From an uncultured Corynebacterium sp. (lineage in GTDB: Bacteria; Actinomycetota; Actinomycetes; Mycobacteriales; Mycobacteriaceae): DNA of 64,000 nt. How positions within the stretch are numbered: the first letter of the stretch is position 1; each line of letters starts with the position of its first letter. Below are positions 44,310 to 53,367 of this stretch, piece by piece. The stretch covers positions 62,001-126,000 of the forward strand of contig CAMIPB010000002.1 in NCBI GenBank assembly GCA_946223355.1, in the 5' to 3' direction. The notes below the pieces were generated by a model that worked only from the letters and a program-made list of their open reading frames with translations, had not been told where the DNA came from and searched no databases. Made by a program: the position numbers and the translations under genes.

Positions 44310-46850
44310 TTGACATCCATCAACTTAACCCGCTCAGAAGCAGAAAACCGCAGCTCAATTATCACCATGGGCAACTACGCGGTGGTGCTGGACCTTACTG
44401 CCTCCGACACGCATTTTGAAAGCCGCACCGTGGTCACTTTCACGGCTAAAGATGCTGGTTCTACGTTCCTTGATCTGCGCGCTGAGAAAGTGCACTCCGT
44501 GACCATCAACGGCGTTCCGCTGGAGTTTGACTACGACGCCGCCACAGGTATCCCGCTAGATAGCCTCTCCCCGGGCGAATACGAGGTCATCGTGGAGGCC
44601 ACCATCCCCTATTCCAAAACCGGTGAAGGCCTGCACCGCTTCGTGGATCCGGCAGATGACAACGTCTACCTCTACACCCAGTTTGAAACTGCGGACGCCA
44701 AGCGCGTATTCGCCTGCTTTGACCAGCCGGATCTCAAGGCAACTTATGACTTGGAATACCTGGCCCCAGCTGACTGGACCGTGATTTCCAACGAACTCCA
44801 AACCCGCGAGGACGCAGAAGACGGCAAGGCACGCTGGACCTCCCGCATCGACTACCCGCTGTCCACCTACCTGGTCGCGCTGTGTGCAGGTCCGTATTTT
44901 GAGGTGACCGACTCCTGGACCGGCGCGCTTACTCACCACCCAGAGACCCCTGCGGACCAGCCACAGGAGGTCACGGTTCCGCTCGGATTGTATTGCCGCC
45001 AGTCCCTTAAAGAGCACTTGGACTCCGAGCGCCTGTTCACGGAGACCAAGCAAGGTTTTGAGTTCTACCACCGCAACTTCGGTGTGGCCTACCCGTTTGG
45101 AAAGTATGACCAGATTTTCGTGCCAGAGTTTAACGCCGGCGCGATGGAAAACTCCGGTTGCGTGACCATCCGCGATGAGTACGTGTTTGCTTCCAAGACC
45201 ACGCACTACAAGTACGAGCGCCGCGCGGATACTATCCTCCACGAGCTGGCGCACATGTGGTTCGGCGACTTGGTCACCATGCGTTGGTGGGATGATCTGT
45301 GGCTCAACGAGTCCTTTGCTACCTGGTCCGCCGCCATCTCCCAAGCAGAGAACACAGAATACGATACTGCATGGGTGACGTTTGCGAACGTCGAAAAGGC
45401 GTGGGCTTATCAGCAAGATCAGCTGCCTACCACACACCCTATTTCCACCGATGCCTCTGATATTGAGACCGTGGAGCAGAACTTCGACGGCATCACTTAC
45501 GCCAAGGGCGCGTCCGTGCTCAAGCAGCTGCAAGCTTATGTGGGCCGCGAGGAATTCTTCGCAGGTGTGCGCCGCCACTTTGTTGCGCATGCCTTTGGCA
45601 ACGCCACCTTCGATGACTTACTAGGCCACCTGCAAGATGCGTCCGGCCGCGACCTGTCCTTTTGGGCGGACCAGTGGCTCAAGACTTCCGGCGTGAACAC
45701 CTTGTCCGCACAGTTCACCGTCAACGACGCAGGTTCCTACGATTCTTTTGCGATCAAACAGACTGGTGAAACGCTACGCACGCACCGCATCGCCGTCGGG
45801 CTGTATGAGCTTGGTGAAGTATCTGGCAAGGTCGAGCGCGTCAACCGGATTGAATTGGATATCAACGGTGAACTCACCGAGATTCCTGAACTCGTGGGCA
45901 CCCCAGCAGCACAACTCGTGCTGGTCAACGACGACGATCTCACGTACTGCCTCCAGGAATTCGATACGGCTTCACTGGAATTCGCACTCGCTAGCATTGA
46001 CAAGATCGCTGACCCAATGGCGCGCACTTTGTGCTGGTCCACAGCGTGGGAGATGACGCGCGCTGGCACCATGCGTGCTCGCGATTTCGCCGCACTCGTT
46101 GCCCGTGGTGCCACCGCTGAGACCGAGCTCGCGGTCTTGGAGCGCATCGTGGCGCAGGCTGCGTCGGCACTGCACAACTACGCCGACCAATCCTGGGCCA
46201 AGGAAGAAGGCTGGCCTATGCTCAACGCCGCGTTCTTGGAGGGCACCAAGCTTGACGACGCCGAGCGTTCCCTCATCTTCACCCAAGCATTGGCCACGCA
46301 TCCGCTTTCCGACGGTTCCCGTGCGCTCATGCAGAGCCTTTTGGCAGATAGCGACGACAACGAGATGCGCTGGCGGGCTGTAACCGCGCTGGTGGCGGAT
46401 GGTACCGAAGCTACAGATATCATCTCCCAGGAGCTGGCCCGTGATAGTTCTGCGCTGAGCAAGCAATACGCGCTCAAGGCTCAGGCGGCGGTCAATTCTG
46501 TGTCCAACAAAATTGCTACCTGGGATGAGATCGCGGGCGGCAATTTGGGCAACCGCGATCTCACCTCCAAGCTCAGCGGCTTGACCTTTGCCGGCTATAC
46601 CGAGGTCTTGAACTCCAAAAACGATGAGTTCTTTGCACGTGCTGAGAACTTCTGGGACGCCGATTCCAACGAGATTGCCACTACGACTGTGGCAGGTCTC
46701 TACCCTTCCTGGGACGTGAGTGAAGAAGGCCTTGCTCGTGCCGACAAGTTCCTGGAAAAAGATCTTCCTGGCGGCTTACGCCGCATCATCGTTGAGCAAC
46801 GTGATCGCACCGCGCGGGCTTTGCGCAACCGAGCATTCGACGCCAGCTAG
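44310..46850 (+). CDS. pepN: Aminopeptidase N (M1 family)
   Basis: 846 residues from a TTG preceded by AAGGAGA. The substrate-binding motif is GAMENSG and the zinc motif HELAHMWFGD starts at residue 311, with the third ligand Glu in LNESFATW. A C-terminal helical ERAP1-like domain follows. It removes N-terminal residues from peptides in the cytoplasm. No signal peptide. It converges with the phosphodiesterase-like gene with a five-base gap and no terminator. Confidence 0.95.
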   Translation: MTSINLTRSEAENRSSIITMGNYAVVLDLTASDTHFESRTVVTFTAKDAGSTFLDLRAEKVHSVTINGVPLEFDYDAATGIPLDSLSPGEYEVIVEATIPYSKTGEGLHRFVDPADDNVYLYTQFETADAKRVFACFDQPDLKATYDLEYLAPADWTVISNELQTREDAEDGKARWTSRIDYPLSTYLVALCAGPYFEVTDSWTGALTHHPETPADQPQEVTVPLGLYCRQSLKEHLDSERLFTETKQGFEFYHRNFGVAYPFGKYDQIFVPEFNAGAMENSGCVTIRDEYVFASKTTHYKYERRADTILHELAHMWFGDLVTMRWWDDLWLNESFATWSAAISQAENTEYDTAWVTFANVEKAWAYQQDQLPTTHPISTDASDIETVEQNFDGITYAKGASVLKQLQAYVGREEFFAGVRRHFVAHAFGNATFDDLLGHLQDASGRDLSFWADQWLKTSGVNTLSAQFTVNDAGSYDSFAIKQTGETLRTHRIAVGLYELGEVSGKVERVNRIELDINGELTEIPELVGTPAAQLVLVNDDDLTYCLQEFDTASLEFALASIDKIADPMARTLCWSTAWEMTRAGTMRARDFAALVARGATAETELAVLERIVAQAASALHNYADQSWAKEEGWPMLNAAFLEGTKLDDAERSLIFTQALATHPLSDGSRALMQSLLADSDDNEMRWRAVTALVADGTEATDIISQELARDSSALSKQYALKAQAAVNSVSNKIATWDEIAGGNLGNRDLTSKLSGLTFAGYTEVLNSKNDEFFARAENFWDADSNEIATTTVAGLYPSWDVSEEGLARADKFLEKDLPGGLRRIIVEQRDRTARALRNRAFDAS

Positions 46851-46855
46851 CTCAG

Positions 46856-47707
46856 CTATTTTTGCTGACGTGCGTCTAACATCTTAGAGGCAAGAGAATC
46901 CGGCGTGAAGTGAGATTCCCAACGAGGAATCTCACCGCTAGGTGACCATACGACTACCCAGGACTCTCGTTCGCGCTCGGAGTCACCTCCATGCCCACCT
47001 TCATCAACATGTCCGTGATCGGTGGTAATGACTATGAGCCAGTCTTCTCCGTACTGCTCAAATCGGCGACAAACAGCTTCGGCCAATCGTTTGACATGAC
47101 GATCAACCCTCCGGATCGCTTCTCGATATTCCGGTCCCATCAATCCGTGGATGTGCCCCGTATCATCCACATCACAACAGTAAGCAAATCCGACATCAAA
47201 GGCGCTTCCTTTAAGGGCCATCAATGTAAAGTCAACTACCTCTGCATCGGCTCTTTCATAGCCATAGGTCTCCCCATCGCGGACAACTACGCGATGTAGT
47301 CCTGCGTATTGCTGTTCGAGGCGAGGATGAATAACGGGCCCCAGCCCATTGGGATCTACAAGTACAGGCCATCCCGCAGCAGCAAAAGTCCGGGTCTTCT
47401 GATCCTGGTAAAAAGCTTGTGAAAGGAAGTCCGGACAGTTCCAGGTGCGTCCGCCGACGCAACTATTGTCCTTCAACCCATGCTCGCTATGTTTGACCCC
47501 AGACAAAATGGAAGCCCACCCGGGTGCTGAGATTGTTGGAACTTCCATAGTCATAGAATGCCAAGCCCCCCGCTCGGCTAAAGAACTCAGAGTTTCACCC
47601 ACGCCTGGTTCTTTCGCAATATCCCATCGGACACCATCAAGCCCAATTAATAGCAGTGGGCGTTTGCGAAACGCGTCGCGCTCCGTACCTTTTTCTAATT
47701 CACGCAT
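46856..47707 (-). CDS. Alkaline-phosphatase-superfamily phosphodiesterase/hydrolase
   Basis: 283 residues. It is a type I phosphodiesterase/nucleotide-pyrophosphatase-like enzyme: metal-binding Asp in LIGLDGVRWD, the nucleophile region PTISAPGWASILSG (Ser or Thr), DVDDTGHIHG with Asp and His ligands, and ITTDHGHVDEGGHGG. No signal peptide, so it acts inside the cell. Relatives hydrolyse phosphodiesters or phosphonoacetate. It is the last gene of a binding-protein/permease/ATPase operon and overlaps the ATPase gene by 13 bp, so it probably processes the imported compound. Confidence 0.8.
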   Translation of the reverse strand: MRELEKGTERDAFRKRPLLLIGLDGVRWDIAKEPGVGETLSSLAERGAWHSMTMEVPTISAPGWASILSGVKHSEHGLKDNSCVGGRTWNCPDFLSQAFYQDQKTRTFAAAGWPVLVDPNGLGPVIHPRLEQQYAGLHRVVVRDGETYGYERADAEVVDFTLMALKGSAFDVGFAYCCDVDDTGHIHGLMGPEYREAIRRVDRHVKRLAEAVCRRFEQYGEDWLIVITTDHGHVDEGGHGGDSERERESWVVVWSPSGEIPRWESHFTPDSLASKMLDARQQK

Positions 47708-48762
47708 GTCGCTCCCTTCGAGTCAATGTCCACTACGACGTCATTCCTAATGATTGAAAGATCAACGAATTCCCCAGTCTCAACTGAATCTGCAGTACGA
47801 GTTGCAATGTCAATACGGATTGGGCTTTGTAGGGATTCATGGGCCACGCTCACAGCGGTAAAAAGGCCACGCAATTGCTTATTCAACACGCGAAACGCCC
47901 CTCCATGACCGGTACTAAGCTCGAAATCTTCTGGACGTATCAAAGCGTTGCCCCTAATTCCTTTTGGCCAATTCTCATCAAAATTGACTGCCGTCAGAAA
48001 CTTACCGAGCACTTCGATTCCTCCATCCACAACCTCACAAGGAACCCGGTTCGTTACACCGACAAATTGAGATATGAACGGCGTTTTAGGGTTCAGGTAA
48101 AGATCCCTGGGGCTGCCGATTTGTTCAATCTCACCGCTGTTCATTACTCCAACTCTGTCGGCCATTACCCAAGCTTCCTCTTGGTCATGGGTAACAAGCA
48201 GTGTGGAGATCCCTTTTGACAACTGAATCCTTCGAATTTCTTCGCGCAGTTGCGTACGTACTTTGGCATCCAACGCAGACAAAGGCTCATCCAACAGCAG
48301 CACAGATGGTTCAATCGCTAGAGCTCGTGCGAGGGCGACGCGCTGCTGTTGGCCACCGGACATCTGTGCGGGAAACTTCTCGGCGTGCGCTGAAAGCCCT
48401 ACCAATTCCAAAAGTTGACCCGCTTTTTCTTTGCGTGAACGCGCCCCTACGCCACGTATCTTCAATCCATACGCAACGTTTTCAAGTGCAGTAAGGTGCG
48501 GAAACAGTGAATACGCTTGGAAAACAATCCCCATATTGCGTTTACGCACCGGAAGGGTTTTTTGGTCTTTCCCATTAACCAACACTCGTCCGTTTTCTGG
48601 CTGCTCAAGACCCGCAAGAATTCTCAAGGTAGTGGATTTACCACAGCCTGAAGGACCCAGAAGTGCGACTAGCTCCGACTCACCAATACTCAGGTCCAAC
48701 TCCCGCAATACAGTCTTGTCACCAAAAACTTTTGTTATGTTTTCCAAAACTACTTTTGACAC
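47695..48762 (-). CDS. ABC importer ATPase (MalK/FutC/PhnT type)
   Basis: 355 residues. It has Walker A GPSGCGKST, signature MSGGQQQRVALARAL, Walker B VLLLDEPLSALD and a C-terminal regulatory (TOBE-like) domain of ~120 residues. This type energises importers of iron, thiamine, polyamines, phosphonates or sulfate. It overlaps the permease gene by one base and the downstream hydrolase by 13. Confidence 0.92.
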   Translation of the reverse strand: MSKVVLENITKVFGDKTVLRELDLSIGESELVALLGPSGCGKSTTLRILAGLEQPENGRVLVNGKDQKTLPVRKRNMGIVFQAYSLFPHLTALENVAYGLKIRGVGARSRKEKAGQLLELVGLSAHAEKFPAQMSGGQQQRVALARALAIEPSVLLLDEPLSALDAKVRTQLREEIRRIQLSKGISTLLVTHDQEEAWVMADRVGVMNSGEIEQIGSPRDLYLNPKTPFISQFVGVTNRVPCEVVDGGIEVLGKFLTAVNFDENWPKGIRGNALIRPEDFELSTGHGGAFRVLNKQLRGLFTAVSVAHESLQSPIRIDIATRTADSVETGEFVDLSIIRNDVVVDIDSKGATCVN

Positions 48763-49640
48763 TATTCTTTGACTTTCTTTTCTTCAGCCGCAGAGATTAA
48801 CGATATAAGAGCCAACAGCATCCACGTTGCAAGCAAAGTCAAGAACGATAACGCAGCGATTCCGCGGGGGTTCACTGAAGATACTTCAACGAGGAAAACT
48901 GGAAATGTGTAATGCAACAACAAAGAGGCCATTGCAAACTCGCCTAAACACATTGCAATGCTCAATAGTGCTGCTGAGAGCATCGCGATTCGAAGATTGG
49001 GAAGAACTACCTGAATCAGAGTCTGCGTTTTGGTAGCTCCTAGCGAAACTGACGCTGCAAACAAGGTTTTCAGATCCAAAGCTTTTACGCCTGCGTCTAT
49101 TGCTCGATAACACAACGGCATAACCAGCACCACGTACATCGGGACCAATGACCACTTCGTGGTAAGGAACCCCGGTGCAATCCACCTATAAAACTCTGAG
49201 ACGCCTGACACCAGAGCAACTGCTGGGACAACAAGCGGCAAAACTGAGATGAATTCTGCTACTTTTGCGACTCTCGGAGCTTGGTAATTCAAGAAGACGA
49301 TTGTGGGGACTAGCAGTACTAGCATTAAAAAGGTAGTAGCTGCAGTCAGGAGCAAGGTGTCGATTAAGGCATCATCTGCTCGTGGGTTTTCGAATGCTTT
49401 CTGGATTGGCGCCACCGTAAACCCAACCCCCGGACGAGTAAATCCAAAAATAGCGGCTGCGACCCACGGCCCGAAGAAGAATAGAAGCGCAATAGTAAAA
49501 ATCGTTGTGTCAACCCAATTTCCAGTTCTTTTTGTTGCACCAGAGAGCTTTATTTTTTGGGACTTAAAGGATTCTTCTCTCGCCCAAAAGCTGCGCATGT
49601 TTTCTCTGGAAAAATCTGTATTCATTACAGGTTGAGCCAT
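48762..49640 (-). CDS. ABC importer permease 2
   Basis: 292 residues with six membrane segments. The cytoplasmic coupling loop has ASVSLGATKTQTLIQVVLPNLR (EAA-type motif). It belongs to the BPD-transport family of the CysW/PotC/PhnV kind. It overlaps the preceding permease by 16 bp and the ATPase start by one base. Confidence 0.9.
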   Translation of the reverse strand: MAQPVMNTDFSRENMRSFWAREESFKSQKIKLSGATKRTGNWVDTTIFTIALLFFFGPWVAAAIFGFTRPGVGFTVAPIQKAFENPRADDALIDTLLLTAATTFLMLVLLVPTIVFLNYQAPRVAKVAEFISVLPLVVPAVALVSGVSEFYRWIAPGFLTTKWSLVPMYVVLVMPLCYRAIDAGVKALDLKTLFAASVSLGATKTQTLIQVVLPNLRIAMLSAALLSIAMCLGEFAMASLLLHYTFPVFLVEVSSVNPRGIAALSFLTLLATWMLLALISLISAAEEKKVKE

Positions 49641-50551
49641 TTTTCACTCCTTCGGGAAAGAAGCAGCCGAAATCCCATGGCGACGATGATTACGAGCATC
49701 ATCCAAGTAACTAGCGCAGCAGCAAGCCCAGGGTCGAGAAGTACATTTCCGCTAATAAAGAAGCCAATCAAGATTGGAACCAAATTGAGCGATCCCCCAG
49801 CCAACGCATACGCCGTAGCATATGCAGCAAATGCGTTAGCAAATAACAACAGAAGGGAGCCCGCTATTGCGGGCCATAAAACTGGAAGAACGATATCACG
49901 TAAGTACTGTCCACGGTTTGCCCCTAATGACGAAGCCGCCTCAAACCACTCATTCTTAAGCCCCTCCATGGCTGGAAGTATAAGAACTGTCATAAGTGGA
50001 ACCTGAAAGTAGAGATAGACGACAACAACGCCCCAAAAACTTGTAATGGAAAAACCACTCATTAATCCTGGCGCGAGCTTTTCGAACGCATTCGTCATTA
50101 GTCCTTCAGTACCTAACAACGCAATAAATGCATAGGCCAGCTGCACCCCGCCCGACTGCGAGGCCAGGGCCGAAAAACTGCTGACCATACGGCCTAAAAC
50201 ACTACCGGAAGGCGCAGAAACTAACTTCCAAGCAATAATCAATCCAAAGATTCCGCCAATTAAGGCAGTAATCCAGGACAGATTGAATGTCAACAGGAAC
50301 GCCTGTCTGTTGTTGTCCCCCATTGCTGCTGCCATGGTTTCAGTCGAAAAATCACCGGCCGCATCCGTAAAAGCTCGGATCGTGTTAGCAACGATAGGCA
50401 AAAGTAGGAAAGCAGAAACGAAAACAAGGAAAGGCAACGCGCCTAAGATCCCGGTAAGTTTTAGTTTCCCCTTGGGGATATGCTTATGCCCTGTTCCAGG
50501 GTGGCTAGCGTGGTAGACCGTATCAAATGCCCGCTGAGGATTTACGGACAT
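49625..50551 (-). CDS. ABC importer permease 1
   Basis: 308 residues, six membrane segments after a polar N-terminus. The EAA-type motif is EAASSLGANRGQYLRDIVLPVLW. It pairs with the next permease to form the channel. It starts two bases after the binding-protein stop. Confidence 0.9.
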   Translation of the reverse strand: MSVNPQRAFDTVYHASHPGTGHKHIPKGKLKLTGILGALPFLVFVSAFLLLPIVANTIRAFTDAAGDFSTETMAAAMGDNNRQAFLLTFNLSWITALIGGIFGLIIAWKLVSAPSGSVLGRMVSSFSALASQSGGVQLAYAFIALLGTEGLMTNAFEKLAPGLMSGFSITSFWGVVVVYLYFQVPLMTVLILPAMEGLKNEWFEAASSLGANRGQYLRDIVLPVLWPAIAGSLLLLFANAFAAYATAYALAGGSLNLVPILIGFFISGNVLLDPGLAAALVTWMMLVIIVAMGFRLLLSRRSEKWLNL

Positions 50552-50553
50552 GA

Positions 50554-51705
50554 CTACATCTTCACTTTCTGAGCCCAGCTGTTCGCAATCACCTTATTCG
50601 CTGCGTCGCCTTGTTCGGAGGTCGGCAGCTCCACCTTAGCTACAATTTTCGGATCTGGAAGAGAAGCGAGGGCTTTCTCGGAAAGTTTTCCAGCATCCGC
50701 AAGTTCCTTAAAGCGGGCAGGAATCGCACCACCGAGCGCGTACTGTTCCGATCCTTCGTCTGAAGTCAACCAATCGATCCAGAGGCGACCTGCGTTTGGC
50801 TGTGGTGATTGAATGGTCACCGGTTGAGCATAGTAGTTTCCAAAAACACCGTCCTCAAGCACCACCATCTCGAAATCAACACCGTCTTTCTTGAGTTGCT
50901 CTTCTACTCCAAGCCAGTTGTAATTCCAGTCAAAGATCACAGAAGCTTCACCCGTTGTCATAGCGGAAGCAGCATCCGAAATTGCAGCAAGCTGCCCTTT
51001 CTTGGAAAGCTCCGAAAAATAGTCAATACCGGGCTCAATATCATCCAACGAACCACCGTTTGCCAAAGAAGCTGCAAAGACTGTTGCAATTGCCGATGCA
51101 CCCTGACGAGGATCTCCAGGTAATGCTACTTTCCCCTTGTATTTTGGATCCTTCAAATCAGAAAAGAATTTCGGTACGTCTGCTTTCGCCTTGTTTACAC
51201 CGACTGCAAGAACTCCGTAATATGCACCAACCCACATCCCATTGGGATCCTTCAGGCCCTCTGGGATTTTATCCCAGTTTGAGGGCTTATATTCCTCAAT
51301 GAGTTTTTGGTCAATCGCAGGTTGAGTAAACGAATAACCCAAATCTAGAACATCTGGCTGGGTTTTCTGGCCTTTGAGATTCTTTACAGCTTGGATTTCC
51401 TCTGCGGACGAAGCATCCGGCGAATCAACGAGAATTTTCACGCCGTACTTCTTCTCAAACTCAGCAAAGTGTCCTTTGTAGTTAGCCCACGTTTCCGGAT
51501 AGGCCATCAGACGGACTTCGCCTTCTTCTTTCGCCAGGGAAATGATCTCATCAAGGTTGGCCCCGATCTTGCGTGACGCCTCCTTACCAGCTTCTTGACC
51601 ACCCCCGCATGCTGCCAGAGTTGATCCCATAACTGCGGTACCAGCGCCAACGCCAAGCAAGCGTAGGAGGTCCTGGCGGGAAAGGTTGCGATTTACTAAA
51701 GACAT
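50554..51705 (-). CDS. ABC importer substrate-binding lipoprotein
   Basis: 383 residues. GAGGA lies seven bases before the ATG. The signal peptide ends in a lipobox (TLAAC, Cys33), so it is lipid-anchored outside the membrane. It has the family-1/2-aminoethylphosphonate-like binding fold (QPDVLDLGYSFTQPAID, MWVGAYYGVLAVGVNK, ASVIFDWNYNWLGVEEQ). The ligand cannot be read from the sequence; with the hydrolases beside it, an organophosphorus compound is likely. It is the first gene of the operon. Confidence 0.88.
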   Translation of the reverse strand: MSLVNRNLSRQDLLRLLGVGAGTAVMGSTLAACGGGQEAGKEASRKIGANLDEIISLAKEEGEVRLMAYPETWANYKGHFAEFEKKYGVKILVDSPDASSAEEIQAVKNLKGQKTQPDVLDLGYSFTQPAIDQKLIEEYKPSNWDKIPEGLKDPNGMWVGAYYGVLAVGVNKAKADVPKFFSDLKDPKYKGKVALPGDPRQGASAIATVFAASLANGGSLDDIEPGIDYFSELSKKGQLAAISDAASAMTTGEASVIFDWNYNWLGVEEQLKKDGVDFEMVVLEDGVFGNYYAQPVTIQSPQPNAGRLWIDWLTSDEGSEQYALGGAIPARFKELADAGKLSEKALASLPDPKIVAKVELPTSEQGDAANKVIANSWAQKVKM

Positions 51706-51816
51706 GAAGTGGTCCTCTCAGCTAATTATGAAGTCTTCGATAGCAGAACAACCAAATTCAAACACGACAGGCTTTCAATTAAGTGCCCAGAAAGTTAACT
51801 TCTCCCCAATTTAGAA

Positions 51817-51824
51817 CTAGACCA
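51817..51824. promoter_or_regulatory. Possible GntR half-site in the divergent promoter
   Basis: CTAGACCA resembles half of the PhnF-type operator TGGTNTAGACCA. It lies in the 216-bp interval between the binding-protein and HAD genes. The other half is not conserved, so this is weak. Confidence 0.2.
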
Positions 51825-51921
51825 AATAACATCTCTTCTTATCCATTAGGACTTCAAGCTAGGATTTTGGCTCAAAGCAACAAATATCCAAATAACCGCA
51901 CTTGATAAGGAAACCTGTACC

Positions 51922-52584
51922 TTGAAAACCGTTCGCGCCCAAGAGTTAGTCTCGAGTTCCTCTGCGATACTTTTCGATTTCAATGGAACGCTCAGCAACG
52001 ACGAACATCTATTGAAGGAGTCTTACTCACACGCTCTTGAAGCCTTGGGACTCCCCCTGTTCGGTCCATCAGAGTACGAGCAACATATTGGGCTAAGCGA
52101 TTTTGATATCGCAGAAAAACTACTTGGCCGTCGACCAAACGGTTCGATCTCAAAAGCGCAGTTCCTACGACACGTGGAGAGCTACTACGTAGAACTAGCT
52201 AAAAAGCAGAAACCGATTGGAGAATCGACGCTGCGTTGGATTCGCGTTCTAGCTGAAAATGACAAGAAACTTGGAATCGTAACTGGAACCTTACGAAATA
52301 TGTTGGTTCCAATTCTCGAGCATTATGAGATTCGTCCCTACTTTCAAACAATCGTCACTGTCGAAGATGTACGCGAGGGCAAGCCTTCTGCCGAGGGGTA
52401 CTTATCAGCAGCGCGTATGCTTGAGACGGATCCAAAGAGCATTCTGGTATTCGAAGATTCAGAGTCCGGAAATGCCGCGGCGCTTAAAGCTGGAATGACG
52501 TGCATTACCGTCGGCCAAAGTCTATCGCCGAGCAGTTTTACGTCCCTCGACAATCTAGCGGAGAAACTTTTAAGAATTCAGTAA
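51922..52584 (+). CDS. HAD-superfamily hydrolase, DFNGT type
   Basis: 220 residues from a TTG with AAGGA upstream. The HAD core is motif I ILFDFNGTL (nucleophile Asp19), motif II IVTGT, the Lys in EGKPSAEGYLSAA and motif IV VFEDSESGNAAALKAG. It has a helical cap, like beta-phosphoglucomutase or phosphonatase. The second motif-I Asp is replaced by Asn21, so a standard phosphomonoesterase mechanism is doubtful. It is divergent from the importer operon and probably acts with it. Confidence 0.82.
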   Translation: MKTVRAQELVSSSSAILFDFNGTLSNDEHLLKESYSHALEALGLPLFGPSEYEQHIGLSDFDIAEKLLGRRPNGSISKAQFLRHVESYYVELAKKQKPIGESTLRWIRVLAENDKKLGIVTGTLRNMLVPILEHYEIRPYFQTIVTVEDVREGKPSAEGYLSAARMLETDPKSILVFEDSESGNAAALKAGMTCITVGQSLSPSSFTSLDNLAEKLLRIQ

Positions 52585-52609
52585 ACAACATGATGGTTGT
52601 GTTCGTCTA

Positions 52610-53356
52610 CTAGGTGTTTGTAAAGATGTCGATCTTTGCGAAATCGGCTCTCAAAACGTCTAGAGAGTATTCAATCGGTTTGCCAAACCGGTCATTTGCA
52701 ATTCGCTCGATCCGTAAAACTGGCTCTGTCGGGCGAACGCGAAGCTGATTTTTCTCCCAAGACGAGGGCAACGAGGGTGAAACTGTCTCCCTTTTTGACA
52801 CTGGTCGACGCTGAAACTCATACGTTAGCAATTCGTACAATGATTGGCTCAGATCGAAGTCGAAGAGATTCGGAAAGTCCACGGCCGGAAAATACGAGTC
52901 TTCAATCAGCATCGGCTTGTTATCTACGTAGCGTAGACGCACCACTCGAAAAACTGCATCATATTCACTGATTCCTAACCCGCGTGCTTGCTTAAGTCCT
53001 GCCGATTCGAGTGTCTTAAGAAGAACTTCAGAATGAACGATTCGACCTTTATTGCGTAGCTGCGGCATAAAGCCTTCCATACGAGACAGCTCGAGTTGAG
53101 GCGGTTCTGCCTTGACAAAAGTGCCTCCGGATCGACCTATTCGACGATCCAGCAACCCTTCTTTCTCTAGAACCTCTAGAGCATGACGAACTGTCATGCG
53201 AGAGACATTGAAGTGGCGAGATAGTTCTCTTTCAACGGGAAGTTTGTCGCCAGGAACCAGTTCTTCAGATTCAATCCGCGAACGAATTTCATCTGCTATC
53301 TGCACATACGCTTTTTGTTTTCGCGGGGATTGCCCTGTTTCGTTGCGGTCTTCCAT
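52610..53356 (-). CDS. GntR-family regulator with UTRA domain
   Basis: 248 residues from the ATG at 53356. A longer frame to 53428 would overlap the desaturase gene end. The N-terminal winged helix has KLPVERELSRHFNVSRMTVRHALEVLEKEGLLDRR and GGTFV. The C-terminal UTRA ligand domain has LRVRPTEPVLRIERIANDRFGKPIEY. This is the HutC/PhnF subgroup. It converges with the HAD gene and is the likely regulator of the importer operon. It could also be co-transcribed with the desaturase, whose stop is 11 bases upstream. Confidence 0.88.
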   Translation of the reverse strand: MEDRNETGQSPRKQKAYVQIADEIRSRIESEELVPGDKLPVERELSRHFNVSRMTVRHALEVLEKEGLLDRRIGRSGGTFVKAEPPQLELSRMEGFMPQLRNKGRIVHSEVLLKTLESAGLKQARGLGISEYDAVFRVVRLRYVDNKPMLIEDSYFPAVDFPNLFDFDLSQSLYELLTYEFQRRPVSKRETVSPSLPSSWEKNQLRVRPTEPVLRIERIANDRFGKPIEYSLDVLRADFAKIDIFTNT

Positions 53357-53367
53357 TGACACTGACG

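Noticed and set aside
44556..45590. Minus-strand frame of 344 codons inside pepN
   Set aside because: It is antisense to the conserved zinc-site region of pepN and resembles no protein family.
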